From NCBI GenBank assembly GCA_020403265.1, contig JADBXZ010000018.1, forward strand, positions 1 through 64,000: 64,000 bases of DNA, written 5' to 3'. Positions 56,250 through 64,000 of the stretch are shown here, one piece after another. The translations under genes were made by a program, and so were the position numbers. Position 1 is the stretch's first letter, and each line of letters opens with the position of its first letter. This DNA comes from Bacteroidota bacterium (GTDB taxonomy: Bacteria; Bacteroidota; Bacteroidia; B-17B0; Aurantibacillaceae). The notes under the pieces are model-generated. The model was not told where the DNA came from. It saw only the letters and a program-made list of their open reading frames with translations, and did no database searches.

Positions 56250-58553
56250 TTAGTCAGTTGAACGTTTATTAAAAATTAAATAACCAAAATGAAAAAATAC
56301 TGAAAATGGAGTTTCGTATTGATCATAATAGTTAACACCTAAACAAATTGGACCAACCGGAGTTGTGTAAACAAGACTAGCTGAGCCTATACCATATCGA
56401 TACAAAAAAGGGCTGCTGTAACGAGATTTACCATTTTCTGTTTTAAGGATAGTATTAATTGGCTGAAAGCCATATGCCTCTAATCTAATATCAAAATTTT
56501 TAAAAGGTGTAGTAATCAATTTAATACCTGCCGCTAAATATCGATGTGCGCGATACCTGTCGATAAAAAAGGTTACACTTTCAGGTATAGGATTAAAGGC
56601 AGGAGCGGATAATATTGTAGCTTGATAATTATTGAAAAAGGTTTGGGTCGTGTATACACCTTCACCAAATAAACCTATTTTAACTTTTTTGATTGTTCTG
56701 ATATAATTTTCTACTGTCAATTTAAGTTGTATCCATTCTGGTGTAAACTCATTTTTAAAAGAGGTTGTATCAACACTTGTGTTTCCAGGGTAATAGCTTT
56801 CAAAGCCTTGTAAAATTCTTGCTCTGGCATTTAGCATGAAGCCTTCATTAGCATACATTTTCCTGTTTAAAGTATTGATGTTATAATTTGCTTGCGCATA
56901 CCAACTGTCAAAGTAAGTTTTGTCTACAGTATCTAGCTTTGTAAAAAGATCCGTTTGATAGTAGGAGCTACCTTGCTCAAAATAACCACCATGCAAACTA
57001 AATTTAGAAATGCTCCCAACCGGTAACCCTAACTTCACCTCAGCATATCTGTCTTCTTGAATTAAATACGCAGGTTTTAAAAAATCGTAAAATAAAACAC
57101 TACTGCTAAAATAATCCCACCTGGAATATGAAACGGATGGTTCGATGTAAAAAGGGTATTTTCCCGGAAAATCAAATCTAAATTTAGCTAAAGAACTTGA
57201 ATGCAATTTACCTAAATAACCATTAATGTATGCGCTAAAACCAATCCTGCCTAAGTAATTGTATTGGATTGCTGCAAAAGCTTCGCTAATTGGCCGATTA
57301 GAAAGTATTGCTCCGGCATCCAAATAAAATGGCTTTTCTTGTTTTCCATTAAGCACGAGCGTGTGAAACATATTAGTTGTATCTAAAACAGCACTTGGAA
57401 AGAGTGTTTTAAACTTATCATCACTTAATAATTTAAAATATCGTGTTTTAAGTTGGTTTAGCGTAAATGGTTTTTGTTTATAGAACAAGCTCGACTGTAT
57501 AAACTTCTCTTGCTTTTGATTAAATCCTTTGATAACTAAATTATTGAATAATACATTTTCGAGTTTGCTCTTTTCGGTAAAACGATTCCTGCGCAGATTA
57601 TAGTCAACCTTATCTAATTTTCGTTGCGTGTGTTTTTTAATTTCTGAAATTTTTCTTTTAGTGGCATAGTAACCACTATCAATTAAGCGCTTTGCACCTT
57701 CAAAATTTAAAAGAGATACATCGCTCCATGGCTCAATTAAAATACCTTTTTCACCCAATGGAGAAAAATTAGCCTTTGTAGTCATCAAATGTCTTAATTG
57801 CAGGTATAAATCATCTTCATCAGGTGAACTATTGGCTTCGCCTACATTGCAACCTATAACATAGTCTGGATTGAACTCCTTGTTTAAAATTTCTACAGGA
57901 AAATTATTATACAAGCCCCCATCAAATAATAATTTTCCATCAACCATAATTGGCCTTAAATAAAATGGATAACTCATACTGGCTCTTAAAGCTGTTGAGA
58001 GGCTGCCTGATCGAAACACAACTGATTGCTTTTCTTCTACATTGGCTGCAACACAACGAAACGGAATAAACAAACTATCAAAATTATTGTAATTGTAACT
58101 TGAAAATCCTGTGAAATTCTCCATCAGATAATAATCAATAGGAACTGAATTGATGACATTGGTTGGTAAATTTTTTAGGTAAGGCTGTTTAGGATTGAAT
58201 TTAAAGGTATACCAAGTCGCAAAATCTTCTCGCTTTTTAATTAAATAATCATACTTAGCAGGCAAATCACCTTTAGTAACATTTCTAAAAAACTCAGCTT
58301 TTACAATTCTTTCTATTTGCTGAGGCGTATAACCGCAGGCGTAATAAGCGCCAATCAATCCGCCAATAGAGGTTCCGGCAATACAATCTATTGGTATACT
58401 ATCCTCCTCCAAAGCTTTGATTACGCCAACATGCACTAGTCCGGAAGCTCCTCCACCACTTAATACTAATCCAATTTTTTGCGCAGATAATTTTAAGGAC
58501 AATATGCTCAAAATTAGCAGTAATAAACACATTTTATGTAGGATTTCTCTCAA
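56250..58553 (-). CDS. Patatin-like phospholipase with outer-membrane barrel
   Basis: This 767-residue protein has a signal peptide. The patatin domain (about 25-320) has the oxyanion motif GLVLSGGGASGLVHVG, the nucleophile Ser in GTSIGGLIGA and the Asp in DGGLYNN. A POTRA-like linker (about 330-400) and a C-terminal beta-barrel of the surface-antigen type follow (about 410-767). This is the PlpD-like layout, in which the lipase is carried at or through the outer membrane. TAAATTTG on the minus strand at 58563-58570 may be its -7 box. Confidence 0.9.
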   Translation of the reverse strand: MREILHKMCLLLLILSILSLKLSAQKIGLVLSGGGASGLVHVGVIKALEEDSIPIDCIAGTSIGGLIGAYYACGYTPQQIERIVKAEFFRNVTKGDLPAKYDYLIKKREDFATWYTFKFNPKQPYLKNLPTNVINSVPIDYYLMENFTGFSSYNYNNFDSLFIPFRCVAANVEEKQSVVFRSGSLSTALRASMSYPFYLRPIMVDGKLLFDGGLYNNFPVEILNKEFNPDYVIGCNVGEANSSPDEDDLYLQLRHLMTTKANFSPLGEKGILIEPWSDVSLLNFEGAKRLIDSGYYATKRKISEIKKHTQRKLDKVDYNLRRNRFTEKSKLENVLFNNLVIKGFNQKQEKFIQSSLFYKQKPFTLNQLKTRYFKLLSDDKFKTLFPSAVLDTTNMFHTLVLNGKQEKPFYLDAGAILSNRPISEAFAAIQYNYLGRIGFSAYINGYLGKLHSSSLAKFRFDFPGKYPFYIEPSVSYSRWDYFSSSVLFYDFLKPAYLIQEDRYAEVKLGLPVGSISKFSLHGGYFEQGSSYYQTDLFTKLDTVDKTYFDSWYAQANYNINTLNRKMYANEGFMLNARARILQGFESYYPGNTSVDTTSFKNEFTPEWIQLKLTVENYIRTIKKVKIGLFGEGVYTTQTFFNNYQATILSAPAFNPIPESVTFFIDRYRAHRYLAAGIKLITTPFKNFDIRLEAYGFQPINTILKTENGKSRYSSPFLYRYGIGSASLVYTTPVGPICLGVNYYDQYETPFSVFFHFGYLIFNKRSTD

Positions 58554-58639
58554 TCGTCTTTACAAATTTAAACTTTATCTAAATTTAACGGTAATTTGTT
58601 TTAATTAATTATATTCGCTCTTGTTTTTGCTGAGTTATA

Positions 58640-59719
58640 GTGATAAAGTTTGTTTTACAGAAAATAGGTTATGGTATTGTGGTTCTTTTTGGAGTTATTA
58701 CTGTTATTTTTTTTCTATTTAATGTACTTCCAGGCGATCCTGCAACTGTTATGCTTGGCCAACGTGCCAACAAAGAAGCAGTTGAAGCTGTGCACAAGGA
58801 CTTAGGGATAAATAGGCCCATTATTGAACAATATATTAATTACCTTAACGATCTTTCCCCTATCTCTTGGCATAAAACCAATGACAAGGATTTTTGGTAC
58901 TTAAACCCTTCTAAATATAGCTGGTTTCCGTTATTTAAAACAGGCGCACAAAGTACAATGGTATTAAAAGTTCCATACCTTAGAAAAAGCTATATCACCA
59001 AACGACCTGTATCAGACATTATCATTGATACTTTGCCAGAAACTGCTGTTTTAGCATTTAGTTCAATTGTCATTGCTTCATGCATTGGTATATTTTTAGG
59101 CATCATTTGTGCTATTAAAAAAAACTCTTGGTTAGATAAATCAGTGTTTGTTTTTGCAACCACAATAGGCATGAGTGCACCAAGCTACTTAACCGGTTTG
59201 ATAATTGCTTGGTTATTCGGTTTCATCTTATCGCAGTACACCGGCTTAAATCCTTCAGGTAGCTTATTTGAAATTGATGATTGGACTGGAGAAGAGGTGA
59301 TTTCTTTAAAAAACTTAATTCTACCGGCAATTACACTTGGGTTAAGGCCCTTAAGCATTGTTATCCAGCTAACCAGAAGTTCCTTATTGGATGTTTTAAC
59401 GCAAGATTACATTCGTACAGCAAAAGCAAAAGGATTAAGCACAAGAGTGATTATAGTTAAACACGCTTTAAAAAACGCATTAAACCCTGTAGTGACTGCA
59501 ATAAGCGGTTGGTTTGCCGGGTTAATGGCAGGCGCAGTTTTTGTTGAGCGTGTGTTTAGTTGGAAGGGAATTGGATACGAGGTTGTTGAAGCTCTAAGCA
59601 AAAACGACTTACCAATTGTAATGGGCGCAACATTAATTTTTGCTACAATATTTGTTATCATTAACATCATTGTTGATATCGTTTATGGAATTTTAGATCC
59701 ACGTGTAAGATTTAAATAA
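58640..59719 (+). CDS. Oligopeptide ABC transporter permease (DppB/OppB type)
   Basis: This 359-residue inner-membrane permease has an N-terminal helix and about five further helices. It carries the family motifs LPGDPATVMLGQRA and the EAA loop DYIRTAKAKGLSTRVIIVKHALKNALNPVV. A 70-residue periplasmic insert follows the first helix. The start is GTG at 58640, closely preceded by an in-frame TGA. A partner permease and ATPases are not nearby. tpiA starts one base after its stop. The binding protein at 5536 could be its partner. Confidence 0.9.
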   Translation: MIKFVLQKIGYGIVVLFGVITVIFFLFNVLPGDPATVMLGQRANKEAVEAVHKDLGINRPIIEQYINYLNDLSPISWHKTNDKDFWYLNPSKYSWFPLFKTGAQSTMVLKVPYLRKSYITKRPVSDIIIDTLPETAVLAFSSIVIASCIGIFLGIICAIKKNSWLDKSVFVFATTIGMSAPSYLTGLIIAWLFGFILSQYTGLNPSGSLFEIDDWTGEEVISLKNLILPAITLGLRPLSIVIQLTRSSLLDVLTQDYIRTAKAKGLSTRVIIVKHALKNALNPVVTAISGWFAGLMAGAVFVERVFSWKGIGYEVVEALSKNDLPIVMGATLIFATIFVIINIIVDIVYGILDPRVRFK

Positions 59720-59720
59720 C

Positions 59721-60476
59721 ATGAGAAAGAAAATTATTGCTGGAAATTGGAAAATGAACTTATCCTTAAATGAGGCAAATGAGTTGCATGAAGCTATTGA
59801 AAAATTAAACTCCTCAGACAATCAACTTGTTAAGATTATATTCCCGCCCTTTGTTTATTTAGATCGTTTTATTCAGAAGAAAGGTCATTTTAATGTTGGT
59901 GCACAAAACGTTAGTCAATTTTCGAATGGTGCTTATACCGGAGAAATAAGCGCAAATATGCTTAAGTCTATTGGCTGTCAATACGTTTTAATTGGCCATA
60001 GCGAAAGAAGAGAATACTTTAATGAAGGCGACAACATTTTATCGCTTAAAGTTAAGCAGGCTCTTCAAAATTCACTCAAAATAATTTATTGCATTGGCGA
60101 AACTAAGGATCAAAGGCAAAATGACGATTTTTTATCTATTCTATCCAACCAACTGAATTTATTAACAGAAAGTTTAGAAATAAATGATTTTGAAAACATT
60201 AGCATTGCATATGAACCCGTTTGGGCCATTGGTACAGGCTTGACAGCCAGCCCCGATCAGGTTGAAGAAGTTCACGCATCACTAAGGATAGCACTTGAAA
60301 AAATGACAAATAAAACGACTGCCCTAAACACGTCAATAATTTACGGAGGCAGCTGCAATACAACTAATGCCGAATCGTTGTTTTCTTGCCCAAATGTTGA
60401 TGGGGGGTTAATTGGTGGCGCTAGTCTCAAAGCAAAGGATTTTCTTGAAATCATTGCTTTATTAAACAATTCTTGA
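59721..60476 (+). CDS. tpiA: Triosephosphate isomerase
   Basis: TpiA interconverts dihydroxyacetone phosphate and glyceraldehyde-3-phosphate. The 251-residue protein has the substrate Lys in IAGNWKMN, the catalytic His in IGHSERRE, the catalytic Glu in YEPVWAIGTG, and loop YGGSC and GGLIGGASL. It is coupled to the upstream permease by a 1-base gap. Confidence 0.97.
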   Translation: MRKKIIAGNWKMNLSLNEANELHEAIEKLNSSDNQLVKIIFPPFVYLDRFIQKKGHFNVGAQNVSQFSNGAYTGEISANMLKSIGCQYVLIGHSERREYFNEGDNILSLKVKQALQNSLKIIYCIGETKDQRQNDDFLSILSNQLNLLTESLEINDFENISIAYEPVWAIGTGLTASPDQVEEVHASLRIALEKMTNKTTALNTSIIYGGSCNTTNAESLFSCPNVDGGLIGGASLKAKDFLEIIALLNNS

Positions 60477-60569
60477 TAATTAGTAATTACCTGCGTTCAA
60501 TTAACTTCTTTTAGGTGAAGTGTTTAATCATTTGGAATTTAAAATTAAAGTATTATTTTAGCCTTTTAT

Positions 60570-61244
60570 TTGACATTGAATAAATTAACTTACATAGGTC
60601 TTTGTGTTTTTTTACTCTTTAACTTCTCTTGCAAAAATGTTGGGTTAGGAAATAAAAATGAAGGCGAAATTATTTTTGACACCAAAGGTGTTGATGAAAC
60701 TCATCCCCTTTATGGCTTGGCACCGAGTTCAGCCACTTTAAAATTTAAAGAAGATAAATTTGTGATTGAAATGAGTACAATGGGTATGTTTAATACTGCT
60801 ATCATTGGCGATAATCAGACAAAAACACTAAGTCAAACTGTCAAGTTTATGGATATAAATCAAGCTTGTATAGAAACAGAAAAAGAAATACTTGAGAATA
60901 ACAACAGCTACCAATTAAAAATTGAAGAAACAAAAGAAACTAAAAAAATTGCAGGTATAAAATGTTACAAACTGAAGGTTACGAAAGTTAGTGAGCCAAA
61001 TGTGAGTTTTGATGCCTGGTATACAAAAGAATTAGGCAAGGAAGATTGCAATGCTTTAACGCCATACAATCAGGTTAAAGGAATGTTGTTAGATTATAGA
61101 ATTAAAAAAATGGGGTTAGAAATGCATTTTTCAGCAAAAAAAATTAACAACATTGAAATTGACGATAATGTATTTGAAATTCCTGATAAAATGAAAATTG
61201 TAAGTGGGGCGGATATGAAAAGGTTTTTTGATAATTTGCAGTAA
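60570..61244 (+). CDS. Lipoprotein of the DUF4412-like type
   Basis: This 224-residue lipoprotein has a lipobox NFSC at about residue 22. The start is TTG at 60570 or TTG at 60576, the latter giving MNKLTYIGLCVF. The mature part has an inner pattern (KIAGIKCYKLKV, WYTKEL, VFEIPDKMKIV) shared with the next gene, so the two look like diverged paralogues. The function is unknown; the family is thought to bind hydrophobic ligands on a LolA-like fold, which is only a weak inference here. Confidence 0.75.
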   Translation: MTLNKLTYIGLCVFLLFNFSCKNVGLGNKNEGEIIFDTKGVDETHPLYGLAPSSATLKFKEDKFVIEMSTMGMFNTAIIGDNQTKTLSQTVKFMDINQACIETEKEILENNNSYQLKIEETKETKKIAGIKCYKLKVTKVSEPNVSFDAWYTKELGKEDCNALTPYNQVKGMLLDYRIKKMGLEMHFSAKKINNIEIDDNVFEIPDKMKIVSGADMKRFFDNLQ

Positions 61245-61342
61245 AACATTACTTAATTTCTTAATTTAATCTACAACTAATCAAAAATAGCATCTCAACA
61301 GGGTTTATGTTATTTTAACAAAATCGGCTGATTATTTGGCAT

Positions 61343-61350
61343 TATATTTG
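61343..61350 (+). promoter_or_regulatory. Putative -7 promoter box
   Basis: TATATTTG is a full TAnnTTTG match 22 bases before the ATG at 61373. A clear -33 element is not seen. Confidence 0.45.
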
Positions 61351-61372
61351 ACTTTACAATATAAAAACTAAA

Positions 61373-62080
61373 ATGAAAACAATCATCACACTTGCATCTT
61401 TGGCTATAAGCTCCTTTGCTATCGCTCAAGATAATTACACAATTAAATCTGCTGTTTCTGTTGAAGGCTTGCCAGCTGATCAAGCAGCATTTGGCGAAAT
61501 GGAGTCAACCACCTACATCAAAGGAGATAAAATGAAAATGGAACTATCTAGTATGATGTATAACATGACTGTTGCTAACGATGGCGAAAAAACATTTATG
61601 CTACAAGAAGTTATGGGTGAAAAATCAGGGTTTTACATGACCAAAGCTGAGTCTGAAGCTGAAGAAAAAGAAGCTGCCGCTAAAGAGGATAAAAATAAAC
61701 CTAAACCTAAAATAGTTGTAACAACTGACAAAAAAATGATTGCCGGTTTCGAAGCAACCAAAGCATTTGTTTACAATACAAAAAAAGATGGAAAACAAGA
61801 CACAGCCATTGTTTGGTTCACTGATAAAATTAAAAAACCATCAACTAAAAGTGGCAGAGGAATGGGACCAAACTTAGAAGGTTTAACCGGATTTCCGCTT
61901 GAAACGACATATAAGCAAAACCAAATGGGTATGTCAATGACTGTTACAAACAAAGCCAATGAGGTACTTACAACGGCAATTGACGATAAAACATTTGCAG
62001 TTGACACGGCAGGTTACAAAGTAACCAACTACAAAGTATTTAAAGAAAAAATGAAAAGTGCCCAAGGAGGTCCAAAATAA
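61373..62080 (+). CDS. Secreted DUF4412-like protein
   Basis: This 235-residue protein has a signal peptide (SSFAIAQ, about residue 19). A beta-rich mature part follows, with an internal acidic Lys/Glu low-complexity segment (about 95-110). The sequence MIAGFEATKAFVY, the WFTDKI segment and FPLETTYKQNQMGMSMTV correspond to the pattern in the upstream lipoprotein. The IS1380-type element starts 7 bases after its stop and separates it from a terminator at 63504. Confidence 0.78.
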   Translation: MKTIITLASLAISSFAIAQDNYTIKSAVSVEGLPADQAAFGEMESTTYIKGDKMKMELSSMMYNMTVANDGEKTFMLQEVMGEKSGFYMTKAESEAEEKEAAAKEDKNKPKPKIVVTTDKKMIAGFEATKAFVYNTKKDGKQDTAIVWFTDKIKKPSTKSGRGMGPNLEGLTGFPLETTYKQNQMGMSMTVTNKANEVLTTAIDDKTFAVDTAGYKVTNYKVFKEKMKSAQGGPK

Positions 62081-62081
62081 A

Positions 62082-62086
62082 TTCAA
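62082..62086. repeat. Target-site duplication, left copy
   Basis: TTCAA directly precedes the left inverted repeat of the insertion sequence. The same 5 bases follow the right inverted repeat at 63488-63492. Confidence 0.85.
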
Positions 62087-63487
62087 CCCAGATTATGCAT
62101 TAGAAAAAACATAAGGTGCTGTATTTTTAGGCAGAGTATCAAAAAGAGCATCTAACCATCTTCGTTTTTCACCTGTTGCACTTATTTTTAGGGTCGTTAT
62201 TCTGGCATGTTTAGTAATCCAAGCTCCTAATGCAAAGCATTTAAAACGTAAAGTACTCAAAGTGGCTTGTGACTTGCTTTTTAGCAACACTTGACGGAAC
62301 AATGCCATTAGATTATACGCCATTAAAATGCTTCTAAATGCAGCCTCAGTTCCCCAAAAATTGTTTGAACAAAATGTTTCTAATCCAAAATCATATTTCA
62401 ACTCTTTGATTCTGTTTTCAGCATCGCCTCTTTGTTTATACATCTCCCAAATTTGCTCAGCTGGTAAATCTAAGTTTGTTACATAAACACTATAACGATA
62501 GTTTCGTATTTGGTCGTCAAACAATAATAATTTGCCGGTTGCTTTTTTTAGTTTAGTACTATTTTTTCTCACAGCAACCATTCGTCGTGGGGTTTTCCAA
62601 TCAGTTGATTGATACATAAACTCACACATCTCAATTCCATCTTTTATACTTATCCAATTGGTTAAACTTCGCAGTTCTTTTTTTATGGTTGTATAAAATT
62701 TTACGGCTACCACATAGTTAAGTTTTTTTGTTTCTAGTTCACGCAAAAAATCATGACTATAAAAACCACTGTCGCAACGCACTAAGCCTACTTTTTTATT
62801 GCTTAATATGTCTAAGGTTTCTGCTAAAAATAATTTCGCACTACTTGTTGCTCCTGTATTTCCTTGTCGCATCCAAGCATTGGCAATCATGCGAACCTCC
62901 GGTATAAAGGCCATTAAGGGATGATGAGAATTTCGACCGGGTTTCTTTGAGTTATACCCTTTCTTTGCGCCTTGTTGCTCGCCATAGCGTGTAATAACGG
63001 TGCTATCTAAATCTAAGGTTACATTATTAAACTGTATTTGATTAAAAAACCAATGAAATAATGGAACAAATGTTTCGGTATTTCTTTTCCAATCAAACTT
63101 ATTAAAAAAACGACTGTAGGTGCTTTGTGATGGTGTTTGTTTCCAGTCAAAGATTTGTTTGAGAACATAATCATAGCGCAAATAAGCAGAGTGGCTAAAT
63201 CTTCCTGCGCCTATCCATATACTTGTCCAAAAACATTCTAATATCTGTGTTGGTTCATAGCCTCTATTAGAACCCTTATCAGGTAAAGGTAGATTGCTTA
63301 ATTCTTCTTTTATTTTGCTCGCATCTAGCAAGTCTTTCATTAGTTTCATACCTCCCCAAGCTGTTACTTGGTGGTCGCTAAATTCAATTGTATCTATTAC
63401 ACCCATATGGTGAAAATTTTAATTCATCCAAAGTTCCATATTTATTAAGAATTATGGAAATTATTAAATCCTAATGCATAATTTGGG
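62087..63487 (-). mobile_element. IS1380-family insertion sequence, complete
   Basis: The element is 1401 bp. It is bounded by inverted repeats CCCAGATTATGCATTAG (62087-62103) and CTAATGCATAATTTGGG (63471-63487), matching at 16 of 17 positions, and is flanked by the 5-bp duplication TTCAA. It holds a single transposase gene. The intact ends, intact gene and perfect target duplication indicate a recent insertion. Confidence 0.92.
62093..63406 (-). CDS. IS1380-family DDE transposase
   Basis: This 437-residue transposase is full length. The DDE residues fit Asp134 in TLDLDSTVI, Asp212 in VRCDSGFYSHDF and a Glu in RGDAENRIKELK (Glu330 or Glu335). The last block is typical of the IS1380 family. 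The gene is read towards the left end and stops 6 bases inside the left inverted repeat. Confidence 0.94.
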   Translation of the reverse strand: MGVIDTIEFSDHQVTAWGGMKLMKDLLDASKIKEELSNLPLPDKGSNRGYEPTQILECFWTSIWIGAGRFSHSAYLRYDYVLKQIFDWKQTPSQSTYSRFFNKFDWKRNTETFVPLFHWFFNQIQFNNVTLDLDSTVITRYGEQQGAKKGYNSKKPGRNSHHPLMAFIPEVRMIANAWMRQGNTGATSSAKLFLAETLDILSNKKVGLVRCDSGFYSHDFLRELETKKLNYVVAVKFYTTIKKELRSLTNWISIKDGIEMCEFMYQSTDWKTPRRMVAVRKNSTKLKKATGKLLLFDDQIRNYRYSVYVTNLDLPAEQIWEMYKQRGDAENRIKELKYDFGLETFCSNNFWGTEAAFRSILMAYNLMALFRQVLLKSKSQATLSTLRFKCFALGAWITKHARITTLKISATGEKRRWLDALFDTLPKNTAPYVFSNA

Positions 63488-63492
63488 TTCAA
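63488..63492. repeat. Target-site duplication, right copy
   Basis: TTCAA directly follows the right inverted repeat and matches the left copy at 62082-62086. Confidence 0.85.
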
Positions 63493-63503
63493 GTTATAAA
63501 ATA

Positions 63504-63529
63504 AAAAAAGCCGCTTCTGCGGCTTTTTT
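63504..63529. terminator. Bidirectional hairpin terminator
   Basis: AAAAAAGCCGC and GCGGCTTTTTT form a perfect 11-bp stem with loop TTCT, with T runs in both directions. Before the IS inserted, it lay about 20 bases after the gene ending at 62080 and 18 bases after the stop of the minus-strand topoisomerase gene, so it probably served both. Confidence 0.85.
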
Positions 63530-63546
63530 CATATTATTAATTTACA

Positions 63547-64000
63547 TCAAAAATCAAACGTAATTTGCCCATCGCCATCCAATAAATCTTTATTGTTTAA
63601 TTTTTCCATGGCACGTCTGTGCAATTCCATTGGTGATAAACCGGTTCGCTCTTCATCGTCTTTTAAAAAGGCTCTGGCAGCTTTAATTTCCTCGGGTTCC
63701 TTTAAATTAATCTCCTTTACCTTGTAACTGCTTAATTTTTTTCCTTTTGCCTTTAAGTTAATCAAAGGACTAAACTCTGCAAGATTAATTGTTTCATCCG
63801 GTAATTGAACCCCTTTTTCTTTCGAAAATTTAACCTCAATAACCGGGTTAATCTGAACTGTGATTAATTCTATCCTACTTGCTTCATCCTCAGTAACAAT
63901 TAATGTTTTTGTGGTAAGATTTTCGGGCTCGAAACGTTTTGTAAAATAACATTTACTTATGCCGTCGTAATAAATGCATGAGATGATTTGGTGTGGTATG
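63547..64000 (-). CDS. parC: DNA topoisomerase IV/gyrase subunit A, C-terminal part
   Basis: The open frame runs from the right window edge to the stop at 63547, about 150 codons, and continues outside the window. The visible part has the blade-like pattern YYDGISKCYFTKRFE and VIEVKFSKEKG, followed by INLKAKGKKLSSYKVKEI, which I recognise as the tail of the Bacteroidota-type subunit A (ParC-like). The end is polar and acidic (DGDGQITFDF). I cannot distinguish ParC from GyrA with certainty from this part alone. Confidence 0.75.
   Translation of the reverse strand, partial: IPHQIISCIYYDGISKCYFTKRFEPENLTTKTLIVTEDEASRIELITVQINPVIEVKFSKEKGVQLPDETINLAEFSPLINLKAKGKKLSSYKVKEINLKEPEEIKAARAFLKDDEERTGLSPMELHRRAMEKLNNKDLLDGDGQITFDF

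Noticed and set aside
1-64000. CRISPR arrays, tRNA or rRNA genes and defence systems
   Set aside because: I found no regularly spaced repeats, no cloverleaf-like segments and no recognisable nuclease, helicase or restriction genes of a defence locus by reading; a tRNA or RNA-family scan would be needed to confirm.

Overview
The window looks like the left end of an assembled contig from an AT-rich member of the Bacteroidota. The phylum call rests on type IX secretion (T9SS) genes porU and porV, the gliding gene gldC, many secreted proteins with T9SS C-terminal sorting domains, TAnnTTTG-type promoter boxes, and the gene order ileS / DksA-like / lspA. I cannot name an order or genus. The first 12 bases equal the end of the Illumina adapter, so base 1 is an assembly edge. 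I saw no tRNA, rRNA or CRISPR array.

Layout: 0.2-5.5 kb porU and porV. 5.5-8.8 kb a peptide-binding lipoprotein, a small Cys-rich membrane protein and an outer-membrane porin whose signal peptide appears to start at ATT. 8.75-13.85 kb a tight minus-strand surface-polysaccharide operon (deacetylase, FemAB/GNAT-like protein, methyltransferase-like protein, GT4, GT2) whose first gene is a decayed pseudogene. Divergently, 13.9-18 kb holds another GT4, a T9SS-exported subtilase and prmC. 17.9-23.3 kb is a minus-strand operon: a folK/deoxynucleoside kinase fusion, an OmpA-family protein, gldC and a TPR/SpoIIE phosphatase. 23.3-31.3 kb has sppA, murQ, two T9SS cargo proteins, a secreted protein and a hyper-basic exported protein. 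31.3-40.4 kb has dnaG, two hydrolases, rnr, thyA, a cyclase-family protein, a PaaG-like isomerase and a second hyper-basic exported protein. 40.5-47.4 kb has a giant surface protein, queG, a ferredoxin divergent from an acyl-CoA reductase, and a type B T9SS protein. 47.4-58.6 kb is mostly minus strand: hemH, lspA, a DksA-like protein with a histone-H1-like tail, ileS, a hydroxyacyl-CoA dehydrogenase, two unknowns, a phosphodiesterase and a patatin/barrel protein. 58.6-62.1 kb has an oligopeptide permease, tpiA and two related secreted proteins. 62.087-63.487 kb is a complete IS1380-type insertion sequence with a 5-bp target duplication, and the window ends inside a parC-like gene.

Most of the window is core metabolism plus cell-surface machinery. 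PorU/PorV would process and anchor the secreted proteins encoded here (subtilase, 571-aa, 672-aa, 1180-aa and 277-aa proteins), and the glycan operon may supply surface polysaccharide. I did not find a defence system or a clearly new multi-gene system. The most notable items are the H1-like/acidic extension on the DksA-like protein, the two hyper-basic exported proteins, the ATT start, the decayed glycan gene, and the IS that has separated a gene from its terminator.
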